Of a stretch of DNA of 64,000 bases, positions 11,283 to 21,700 are shown in pieces. The notes below the pieces were generated by a model. It was not told the origin of the DNA, did no database searches, and was given only the letters and a program-made list of their open reading frames with translations. This DNA is from Ricordea florida (taxonomy: Eukaryota > Cnidaria > Anthozoa > Corallimorpharia > Ricordeidae): the NCBI GenBank assembly GCA_949710005.1, contig OX453285.1, forward strand, positions 1,964,797-2,028,796, in the 5' to 3' direction. Both the position numbers and the translations under genes were made by a program. Positions within the stretch are counted from its first letter, which is position 1. Every line of letters starts with the position of its first letter.

Positions 11283-12599
11283 ATAAAACTATTTTAGCCA
11301 CAGCTTCATCAAACTCGCCTCGCTCTGTGTAACACTTGTCCTTCCTGAAAGGTCTGTCAACCAACATGGAAGCTGTAAACGGTTTCTCTACCACTGAACG
11401 GCCAAAAATATACAAACTACTGGAAGCAGATACTTAGGTTCAAAGTCTTTACAAAAGATATTATTTGGCGTCTAAATTTTTTCAACTGTTTACGGTTTAA
11501 CATGTTAAGTACGTTTAGAGCAACATTCACCATCCGGCACAGAAAAACGGGATACAACCTAAAATAAGAACCCAAAATTGCACCAGTATTTTCGGAAAAT
11601 TCTCTTTTTTTCCATAACAAGACCACGCCCAAATTTTTTCTTGAATTCTGTGCTGGGTGGGGTATGTTCAATTTTTGGCGGGAAAAAAACGTTCAGTGCG
11701 AGTCCCTGTCAATGTTTTGCTCGAAAAGTGTTCAGGGGAAACGCTGTTCAAATCGACCTAAATTTTCCCGCCAAAAGTCTTAGTATTTACAGGAAAAAAC
11801 ATTTTGGCTAAGGATTTAATTGAAAAATAATTGAATAATTAACTAGTTAAAAGACTTTAAGTGTAATAACAGTGAATTGTATTAAAAGACTTGAGCAATG
11901 AAAACAATAAAGAGAACAAAGAAGTAAAACAAGAACTGTTTATTGCTGTTACTTAACTAGAATCAATAAAGTGTCTACTGAAGGCACTGGAATAATAAAC
12001 AAGAAGCAATTTAAACAGTGGTTAACAAAGTTTATTTTTTAAAAAAAAAACCGGCGCATGCGTATTTTGAGCACCGTATTTTTTCTAAGTGTTTTGGCGG
12101 GAAAATTGAAGCAATTTGAACAGAGGTTACCACGTGGAAACTGCTTTCAGCAAAAATTTATAACAATACTTACAGAGAATCAAGTGAAGTCGAGCTAAGA
12201 ACATTTTAAACTTAGCCAAACCGAAAACTCCTTTCGAGAAATTTTATAAGAAAACGACTAATTTAATTAAGAGAAAATTGTTGCACTATTATGACAAATG
12301 TTTGCACTTGGAAAACTTGATTAAAAAACTTAATTCCCGTGTATACATGCCAAATAAGAGTCTGAAAATGCATTTCATTTGGCACTATTCCAATGTTATC
12401 AGAGACATGTTTGTGAAAACTATCAACAACTGTATGAAACTTGCGACAAACACTCTTATCCAATAACGTCATTGATAAATGAACTACATTTTCAGGCTTT
12501 TCTTAAAGAAACTAAATCAAAGTAATTCTTGTTGAAACTGAGCACTAAACTTTTAACCATAATTTATATTCTGTCACTCCCAGAGTCAAACATTCTATT
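11283..12599. other. Non-coding; three E2F-like sites
   Basis: No gene recognised. TTTGGCGGGAAA-type motifs occur near 11674 (plus), 11763 (as TTTTCCCGCCAAAA) and 12098 (plus). The first two form an inverted pair about 90 bp apart. This could be a small inverted-repeat element or a regulatory cluster. Confidence 0.35.
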
Positions 12600-12720
12600 C
12601 TGTAAATTTAACATGTACAATATTGAACATGACTGTTCTTATACTGTCTGTTTTACTACACAGTGAGGTTACAATGTTTTCATTTGTAAATCAAACAATC
12701 CAGTGTAACTACTGGTATTT
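12600..12720 (+). repeat. Degenerate copy of the 106-bp repeat
   Basis: 'ctgtctgttttactacacagtgaggtt' followed by 'catttgtaaatcaaac..tccagtgtaac' follows the order of landmarks of the 106-bp unit, with many substitutions. Confidence 0.6.
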
Positions 12721-12779
12721 TTAACTTCCCCTGACCACCCAAATCTGACTATTTTTCAATCCACATGACCAAATTCTAA

Positions 12780-13880
12780 AACTTGGAAAATACCACCAAG
12801 ATCTGCACCAATTTAGCCAATTTAACCAAATTACCACAAAAATCAGCTCATTTCAATAACCCCAAGGAGACAACAAAAATCAGCCTATTTTCAGTTCAGG
12901 CTCCCCCCCCCCCTCCCCCAACAGCCTATTATCAACCCTCCAAAATGACTGCAAATATTAGCATATTTTTGGGTAATACATTCATGTCCTACTGCATATA
13001 CACCAAACATTTAAAGCATTGTAACTCTTATGCTTTTCAAGATATCCCGCTGAAAAAATTCATGTAAACAAAGCCTCAAGTAAGAACCAACGTGTAGAAG
13101 TACAGGATTTTTTGCTGCAAACGCTTTTGCGCAATTATCGATTGAAAACTCAAACAGGTCTGGATGAATGGCTCCAAAATATAGGACATGAATGTATTAC
13201 CTACTTTTAGGCGCACTAACTGACCATAAAACTCAGCCTATTTGTAGCACCCCAAAATGACTGCTTAAAACAATATTTTTAACCCCATAAAATGACCACA
13301 AAAATCAGCCTATTCTTAGCACCTCACTATGACCACAAAAATGACCCTATTTCTAGCACCCTAAAATGACCACAACAACAAGCCTTTTTTAGCCCCCAAA
13401 AATGACCAATAAAATCAGTGCATTTTTAATTCCCCAAAGTGATCAGCCTATTTTAGCCCCAGAAAATGAATACTAAAATCAGCTTTTTTTTACCCCCTTA
13501 AAATGACCACAAAAAACGGGGAATTTTTAGCACCCCAAGATGACCTTTCAAATCAGCCTATTTAACTGCCCAAATGGCTACAAAAATCAGACTATTTTAA
13601 GCCCCAGAAAATGATCACTAACATCCGCCTATTTTAGCCCCGGAGAATGAATACTAAAATCAGCTTATTTTTAGCACCACAAGATGACCTTTCAAATCAG
13701 TCTATTTATTTGCCGGAATGGCTACAAAAATCGTGCTATTTTGAGCCCACCAAAATGACCACAAAAATTAGGCTATTATTTGCCCTTGAAAACGACAAAA
13801 AAATCAGCCTATTTTCATAGCAAAAAAATTGCCACCAAAACATGCCCAATTTTTTATTCCCAAAAATGATCACCAAAACT
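12780..13880 (+). repeat. Minisatellite, unit 37-40 bp, about 25 degenerate copies
   Basis: A consensus close to AAAATGACCACAAAAATCAG then CCTATTTTTAGCACCCC is repeated for 1.1 kb with substitutions and indels. A poly-C tract interrupts it near 12903. The open frame at 12783-13067 is a translation of the array, not a gene. Confidence 0.85.
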
Positions 13881-14239
13881 TTGGCCCAAAAGAACTGTAT
13901 CGTAATGTGATGTTGTTAGCAAGTCTAAGCAAAATGCTTCTCACTAAGATAGAGTATGGATGAAAAAAAACTTTTGGTGTTCTGCTAGACTCTTGGGAGT
14001 GACAGATTTAACTAACAATAATTATAAATAATTCCCAAGCAACTAAATAGATCTTAATGTAGTACAATACAAGTTGAGGAATTCACCATCAAGCCTTTGC
14101 ATTAGTGAGACAGTTTTTCTAAGTGCGCATATAGTTTGGGCTCATCTAAAACAGCGTCTAGAAGACCAAAAAAGCAGAGAATAAACAAGGAGAACATGGA
14201 AAGAGAAAATTTTTGTTTGATGATGAATTTGTCTTTATT
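13881..14239. other. Non-coding spacer, nothing recognised
   Basis: AT-rich, with no exon signals worth calling. Confidence 0.4.
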
Positions 14240-14455
14240 TAACAACCCTTTCACCCCCACAGTCTTAATAGCACTTCCCCTTAATGAATACCAATCAAGT
14301 CTTCACATGGACAACTGGAGGTTGGATCAATTCACTATTCTAAATCTGATCATTAAAATAAAACCTCTTGACCAGTTTGTTTAACAATCCTTTGATATAG
14401 TAAGGAGAAGTTGTACAGTGTATGTTAATCATTTCTGTGAGTGAAAGGGTCCATG
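14240..14455. mobile_element. Probable MITE with 'ACCCTTTCAC' inverted ends
   Basis: The left end is AACAACCCTTTCACCCCCAC and the right end is GTGAGTGAAAGGGT. Internal GGAGAAGTTGTACAGTGTAT resembles other members of the foldback family. The ends are imperfect. Confidence 0.45.
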
Positions 14456-14762
14456 AAAAAAAAAAAAAGAATGATAAAAAAAATGATAAAACAAACTTTT
14501 TCCTCATGCTTGCTCCTCCTTGGGTAATTTCTTGCTTTGTCCAGAGTGTAAATAAAACCAATGCCTGCAGCAAATAAATTGAAACACTAAATGCTTGTTC
14601 AAAGCATTACTATTAAAACTATGACTATCATTAATACAAAACTGTACATGAGTCAGTCACTCAGATAGTGGATCAATTGTACCACTTCAGTAAGAAACTT
14701 AAGTCAATTGCAATTTTGAAACAGAAAAAAAAAGCTGCTTTGCATGGAGTTTGAGCTAAGTG

Positions 14763-15042
14763 CAGGGGCATCGCTAGGGGGTCCATTTAGGGGCTTCTGG
14801 GGTACACGAGACCCCCATTTGTGAGATAATTGTTTCATGTCCCTGGAATTCAGATAGCAAAAACATGTAAATCTGAAGAATCAACATGCAATAAATCTTT
14901 TCCAGTGCTAGATAGTTACATACTCCATTTGCAGGACCAAACATCTGCTGTGGACCACGTTCCTTTTCGTAACTAAAATTATGACCTTGTGACCCACCCC
15001 CCCCCACCCCCCCGCCTTTGAAAAATCCTAGCTACACCCCTG
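14763..15042. mobile_element. Nonautonomous DNA transposon with 'CAGGGGCAT..GCTAGG' ends
   Basis: The left CAGGGGCATCGCTAGG is inverted at the right as CCTAGCTACACCCCTG. A poly-C tract lies at about 14994-15013. No clear target duplication was found. The minus frame at 14774-15007 lies inside the element. Confidence 0.6.
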
Positions 15043-15046
15043 AAAT

Positions 15047-16546
15047 GTAATAAAAAGAGTCTGCTTGTTAGAACAATTTTTACAAGGGGGGAGGGGTCAG
15101 ACGCCACCTAGAATATCTCTCAACAACTCTCTTGACTCATTCACCATTTTAAATAAATCTTCCACGCAACTTCTTTGCCCTTGTAGATGCTTTGCCCTTG
15201 TTTCCAAACACAACAACTCCATGGAACGGAAAGATTCTAAGAATTTCAAGAAAAATAGCAAGGGATACAAAAGTAACTAGTATGCCTACAGTACCTTACT
15301 TTTTTGTCTGACAATCACTACGAGACAAATTCATATTTTAAGACTAAAGTTTGCACGCTAAACGGACACAAAAACGAATGCCTTAGCCAGAAATGACTAA
15401 CACTATGAAAACATGGTTAAGCGTGTCTAGAAAGTTCAGTATTCAATGATCATAAACTCACCTCTGTTCAACTTTCGTTCATCCATTGCGTCCACGTGCT
15501 CCTTTCAAACCTCGTTCAACCATCAGTAAAAGCTGCAAAAGGAACAAAAATCTTAGCAATTGGCTGTAAAACACATAGCGAAGCATATGTTGAGTGAAAA
15601 CTTTGCAAATAATTGAACAAACCTAGCAAAAATTAAGGAAAGCTTTGGAGCAGTGCACAAAGTCACACACTACGTTAGTAGGATTGCCGGGAGTAAGCCT
15701 GGGGAGGGCCCATTTTTTACAGCGGGATAGGGGCGGGTAGATAAGTTCCCAATAGGGGTATACCAAAGTTATCTTGGAGTGGATGCAGTGTTCGTGGTAG
15801 AGGAAGACAATTTTAACATCTTTTCACTAAATATCATGAAAATTTAAAGAGAATGTTTGTCCTCTCAACTAAATAATAGACTTTGAAATCAAGAATGCTG
15901 GTCCCAAATAGGATGTTCAGAACACTATAATTTTATGGCTACCTAAAAATAAATAAATAAATAATAACAATAACGCTAATAATAATGATAATAATAATAA
16001 AAAAGAACAGGAAAGATAGGCAGACTAATGTGTCAATCTATGGTATGAACTCTCAATGGAAACGAAAAATAGTTCAAGATAGTGGGTAGTTGGACATAAC
16101 CAAGATCGTGATAGTGAGGTTTGACTGTAATTTATGCATAATTATGGGACGCATGCTACAGTGTAATTGTCTTATTTAAACATACTATTTTGATCTGAGT
16201 GCAAGCCCTTTTGCAAATCACTATCACAGAACAATGAGTTTTTGCTTTGCTCTGTGAGGGTCAAATTCACCTGTTCCAGGCTTTCGAAACATGGTGGTCA
16301 GCTTAAATAGAAAGGGTTGGAATAGGCAGAGGTTAAATCTTCAACTAGGGTAGTCAGTGCATATGTCAACCACTCAGATGCCAGGATTCATGATATTGCA
16401 TGAGTTGGTCTCCACTTATTAACAATTATTGGTTGAGGTGATGTATGATATGGAGAATTACGCAATGAATTAACATCCTCTGAGCTCCTCATCAAAGATA
16501 CAGTGGCATGACACCAATGATACCAAAATTGACTTAGTTTACCGTA
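15047..16546. other. Intergenic; one weak minus-strand exon candidate
   Basis: Around 15480-15538, the minus strand has TTTTGCAG then about 55 bp then GTGAGTTT, with an ATG giving MDERKLNR. No partner exon was found, so it is not called as a gene. A simple AAT-rich repeat lies at 15945-16000. Nothing else was recognised. Confidence 0.3.
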
Positions 16547-16691
16547 AGATTTCCGCGCAGGTCCCTACTTCATTATGCATTCTGTAACTATACTATTTCG
16601 TTCTTCGAACACAAGAAATATTTGCACGTGCATTACACCGGACAAGACAGCTTCAGCATGCATAATGAAGTAGGGACCTGTGTGGAATCAT
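16547..16691. mobile_element. MITE family M1, copy 1
   Basis: The ends are AGATTTCCGCGCAGGTCCCT and its inverse AGGGACCTGTGTGGAATC, continuing inward as ACTTCATTATGCAT and its inverse ATGCATAATGAAGT. It is about 145 bp. Further copies are at 24797-24940 and 42648-42783. Confidence 0.8.
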
Positions 16692-16888
16692 TCCTAGTTT
16701 ACTTTTGACATATAGTAACTGGTAAACCAACAGGTTGATTTGGGGCCAATGACCACATCTTGTTAGGCAAAAGGAACAAGCCAGGTCACTTGAACCAATC
16801 AAAAATAGAGAAATATTTTGAATGAATAATTTTTGTTGAAGTGTACACAAGGCTAAAGCTAGATAAGCATGAACTTGCTTCAACACAA

Positions 16889-17060
16889 AAGGTTTATACT
16901 TCAAGCCAGCATGCCATATAGTCTCCCGCTCCCATCACAATGGTGCGGGAGACTTTATGGCATACTGGCATGAGGTATAAACCCTCCCATTATGCTATAT
17001 AGTCTCCTGCACCATTGTGATGGGCACAGGAGACTATATGACATACTGGCATGAAGTATA
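16889..17060. repeat. Two tandem foldback modules
   Basis: The first module (about 16889-16983) runs from TTTATACTTCAAGCCAGCAT to ATGAGGTATAAA. Each arm contains a GTCTCC or GGAGAC word, with the arms separated by ATCACAATGGTG. A second, related module follows at once (to about 17060) with TATATAGTCTCCTGC and GGAGACTATATGACATAC. Each module can fold into a long hairpin. Confidence 0.7.
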
Positions 17061-17346
17061 TCCCAAACAAAACCACAAATATGTTCTCCTGGAAGTAGTT
17101 TCTTTATTTGGGAATTTCTCTGGGTGGCTTAAGAATGCGATCATACACTGTTTAAATTGTCCCTTCTACTTTTCATTACACTGATTGATTTTATATTGTT
17201 GAATTGGACTTAACATTTTCATCATTGTGTTACCCTTTCAGTCAACAAATAATCAACAAGTAACTCCTCATGACAATAACAATACAGTTTTTTACTGCAT
17301 TTAGCAAACTTTTAATGGGAATTAGTAAAACAATCATCTCCTAGAT

Positions 17347-17380
17347 GTTGATTTAACACCAAATTTGGTGTTAAATCAAC
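17347..17380. repeat. Perfect 34-bp palindrome
   Basis: GTTGATTTAACACCAAA is followed directly by its exact reverse complement, with no spacer. It is AT-rich and non-coding. It could be a minimal transposon relic or a cruciform-forming site. Confidence 0.9.
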
Positions 17381-17578
17381 AAAAAGTGTTTGGAACTGAC
17401 TAATCGGATCCCAAGAACAAATGGGTTACTCAGACAATCAAGATTAAAGATAAAACTCCCAAAAAGGTTTAATGTGAACGCAGAAATCTTACAAGCAAAA
17501 ATGAAGGGCTACATGGAATGATGCAGTTTTGTGATTTTCGATGAAGTGCTAAGTTCTCCTATTGTTAATTTTCTTTCC

Positions 17579-17774
17579 AGGCACCTCTTCATACAAACTT
17601 CCAAGTACCATATCTTATTTCATAAGCTGGAAATTGAAAAGCAAGGTCACAGACAGCAATGAAATTACTTTGCCAGAGTTTGCTGGCCCTGGGCATGAAA
17701 ATCAAAAGTTTGCAACAAACTTTTGCATCTCAAAGCATAAATGGGTTACTATTACTCCACAAAATGATTCATAA
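17579..17774 (+). other. Candidate terminal exon of unknown gene
   Basis: A strong acceptor (CTCCTATTGTTAATTTTCTTTCCAG) precedes a 196-nt frame that ends with TAA at 17772-17774. The reading includes TSSYKLPSTISYF and LPEFAGPGHENQ. No upstream exon could be linked and no domain is recognised. A MITE follows 46 bp later. It could be chance. Confidence 0.2.
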
Positions 17775-17819
17775 AATGTCAGCTTGGAGAAGAGCCAGCC
17801 TGGGAAAGTAAACATTAGG

Positions 17820-18099
17820 CAGTGTTCTCCAGAGATTTTAGAGTAGCCAGCCCCCAAATGAAAGTAGCCGGTGTCTGGCAATCGAGTGCCCAAAGTGCAC
17901 GAACCTGTAGGGAGTCCGGGGGCATGCCACCCCCCCAGAAAATTTGTAAAAAGTGTGGCCCCGGAGATGCAATCTGGCACATTTTGAGGCCAGTAACAAC
18001 AGGGAAAATCGAGGTCATTTTGTGTGATAAAAGTAGCCGGCGCTTCGGAAGCGAGTAGTCGGCGAAAACGCCGGCAGCCGGCGCTTCTGGAGAACACTG
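17820..18099. mobile_element. Nonautonomous DNA transposon, 7-bp target duplication
   Basis: 280 bp bounded by CAGTGTTCTCCAGA and the inverse TCTGGAGAACACTG. CATTAGG flanks it on both sides (17813-17819 and 18100-18106). The interior is GC-richer than the surroundings. A CAGTG start is seen in hAT elements, but those usually make 8-bp duplications, so the superfamily is left open. Long frames on both strands here are not genes. Confidence 0.8.
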
Positions 18100-18770
18100 C
18101 ATTAGGACCTAGTCGATTGACACAAGGTATGAAGACTGATATTTTAGCTGATGTCTTCAAGCTCTGTTTTCTCTACTGTCAAATAGAGAACCCTGTTCCT
18201 TACAGAATACAAGGAACAAGTTGAAAGATTAAAAATAAAACTATAAAACAGTGACACTACCATTCCCAAAACTTCCCAGAAATCCTAGAAAATGCCTCTT
18301 AACCACTGGCTTTCACTCTTTTCCAAATTAAGCTATGAAGGAAACCTCCTCTAATAATTCTACCAGCAAACTAGATAGGGAAATGGAAAAGGCATGCATG
18401 GCAAGAAAGTAGAAAAAAAGTGTGTTCAAGTGATAGAGGAGAAACATTTCTGGAGACTGTCATGCAAAATAAAATTGGATACAAAAACAAAATAAGTGAT
18501 GTGTTGATGAAAAGAACAGGGAAAATAAGAAACAAGAGGACAGTGCAACACTCATTACATTTCTATTGCACCAGGTGATACAGTATGTCATGTTCAAAAC
18601 CCTAAACATAATTGCTGTCCTTTATGACACCAATGGAGGTAGTTTGCAAAATAACAAGAGCATGGCTATGAGAAACACTGTTTGGACTGCAGTTTGTGGA
18701 CAACATGCTAACAGTTCCAAGGGTCAGATTTCATTGTTAGATTCTAAGTACACTTTGCTGAAAGGGTTTC

Positions 18771-21700
18771 TTAATTTTCCTCCATCGGTTCAGACTTTTC
18801 TTCTTGTCTGGAGTTGGTAGTTTCTTCCTCTTCAGCCACACTTGTTGACTCTAAGTGATACAAAAGACATCAAGAATCATTATTACACCAGTCAAGCAGT
18901 CAAAACGCCAATAGCTAGAAATCAGCCATTCAAATTCTTTCGTTACCAACTTTACAATTTAAAGAAACATTGACATCTTCCCAATCAGGTGTACAATAAA
19001 TCTCCTGTCAATCAAGCTTACTAGGGATCCTACGAGGAGAATGTCAGCCCTCTGTCATTTTATATGGACCTATTATAATATAGGTATGTGAAATTATGCA
19101 CAAACGAAACGATACCTTACATTCTTGTTTGAATGTCTATATCATAAAAGAAATGGTTCATAGGTGTGCATCTGTTGAGTTATTGTGCATACGAGGGGTT
19201 GCTAAGCACGGAAAAAGCATAAGAGTAGCACAAAGCAAATCCGAGTGATACGCTAGCTTTTTGAGTGCTTAAGCAACCTGCCAAGAGCAACACAACTTGA
19301 TAGATGGCAGCACACTACCTATGAACCATTATTTTCTTTACTGCACTCTGTCCATTCTACTAATACTGCTCTTCATTTGACCCATAATATTACATTAAAT
19401 TTTAGTCTGTTGATACCACTGTTTTTGCAACTTGCTGTAACCGTTTTCTGTCACTACTACAGTCATGGTTGTTGCAACCACTGTCACTGTCAAAGTCCAT
19501 TAGCTGAGTCCAGGTTCATTCCAGTCCTGAGCACTACCTGGATATGGAATACATGTATGGTAATCCAGAGTTTCAGATTCTAGGCCACGCCTGTAAAAAG
19601 GCAACTGGTTTACCTCCTGCCAGTTGGAATTCGTAACAAAAGTTTATGTTGTGTGAATAGTAGTTAGTATAAGCAGGTGAAGAGCCACCTTGTGGAAGCA
19701 CTACTAATAAATTGTTATTTTGTTGTTGTTTTTTTTCCTTCACTGTTTCCCCACCGTCATAATCACAGTCAAAGTTACAGTAATTTGTATTACAGAGCTA
19801 CTGTACCTTCACTTTTTCCAGAGCTTGTAACATTGTCCTGTTCATCTTTTGCAGCATCTATAGCAGCCTTAACATCCACTGGTGTTTCAAGTTTTCCTTC
19901 GGTGTTCCCTCTATCAGGAGCTTGTTCCAGTTGGACTGAATCTGTCTCCTGTGTTGCCATAAGTTCTCGTTTTTCTTCATCTGGCAAACACTGCTCTTCA
20001 CCTTTGTCTACACCAAATGTGATATTATTCTCATTCTTGGAATCTGCCGTAACAGCAGATGAATGGTTGTTGATATAATGTTCTTGCTTGTCAAATCCAT
20101 TCTCCTGAGCATTCAGCGGTGTGAGTCTGTTTGATTCTGGTGCAAGGTGAGACGCCAAACAGTCAGGTGTTATGTGAGACACAAGTCGTTTGTCAAATCC
20201 ATCTTCAGTGACAGAATTCCCACCAGTGGCTGATGCTAATGTCATCACTCCATTTGTGACTGGACCATTAGGGATGTTTGATAAAATATGTGATCCGTCA
20301 ACGTTGTTTGTGAGGCCAAACCTACCAAGCAGCAAAGACAACAAAAATCCACAACTGACTTATCAAGAAAGTAACAAAAAAAATAAAAATTCTTTACAAC
20401 TTTACTTTCTCATGCCCGGTCTACATTGAATTTTACTTACACTGCGATTTCATCACTGCCAAATTCCAGAGTGCTTACAACAAGGACATTCTGAAAGAAA
20501 AATAGCAAGATGAAACAAAGAGACCTGTATGACAAGAAAAGCAAGAACAAAATTGCAGCAGTACCTTTTCCACTCCTCTCATGAATTTATCACTGTTATT
20601 ATAATGTTTTCGTGGCTCCACCATCAGTTCACAAAGTCTCTGTATGGTGAAAGGTGCACTGAAAAGAAAACAAACATCACTGTGGAAATTTCATCATTTC
20701 CATGAAGTAAACTATCTAGCAGTAGGATCCTAATAAGGCTGTGCTAGTATAGAAATATCAAATACAGTTGTAATACAATTTACACACTATTAACAATATG
20801 ACCATCTCCCAGTTGGCTTGAAAGCTCAGTTGGTAGAGCACTGCTCCGGTATCGCAGAGGTTATGGGTTCGAATCCCATTCAGGCCTGGGTTTCTCTTTT
20901 CAGGCTTTAATTTCACAGCTGCTTAAGTTGCGTGCATAACTGCGATGATTAATTAATGTCATTACAGTTTATTGATTAATACCAATGAAAAGAAAACTGC
21001 TGGTCAGTGTTACTCAATCTAATTAAGTAAATTTCACTTGCACTGAAAAGAAAACAAAAATCACTGAAGAAATGTCATCACCTCCATGAGATATACTGTC
21101 TATTAGTAGGATCTCCATAAAGTTGTGCTAAACTGCAATCAGAGAACTACCTGTTGAATGAGTCTAAGCAGTCCAGCAATCTATGTCTCATTATTTCAAA
21201 GTCTGCTGCTACTGTTGGTTCAGATGTGCCTGAATTTCTTGACGGGCTACTTTCAAAGAATTCCCGCATCACCTGTAGAAGAATAAGAGTTGACGATTGA
21301 AGGACTTAATGTCCCTTTTATACTGTTCCAATGTTACATTACCTGGTTTGTTGCAAACTGAAGACTTAAAAGTTGCCTAATGAAACACTGATATACCACT
21401 GTTATGAAACACTAACTGTTTGATAGGGACTCAGCAATCAATAACATGTTTAAAAATGATTATTGCATTCATCTCTGGTGTAATATAATTTATTCATTTT
21501 CTTCGTTAGTTAGGGTTAGGTACATTGTTAAGAATGCTTTGTGTCCTTTGCTTTACGTCAGTTGTGTGAATAAATTATATGACACCGGAGATGAGCCGAT
21601 TATTGTCAAACTTTTATTAAATCCCGGGTTGATTTTCATAACATTGAAACAGTTTAAGCTTCTGAAAAAGGTGAGCATACGACAGAAAGAAACCGACTAT

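Noticed and set aside
12783-13067. 94-residue plus frame with polyproline
   Set aside because: Translation of the minisatellite and its poly-C tract.
15480-15540. Minus exon starting MDERKLNR
   Set aside because: No second exon could be joined and no homology is recognised.
17702-18160. 152-residue minus frame
   Set aside because: It spans the 280-bp transposon and both target duplicates, so it is not a conserved gene.
20815-20887. Functional tRNA gene
   Set aside because: The anticodon arm has a mismatch and no U33, and a non-tRNA tail follows; a SINE head fits better.
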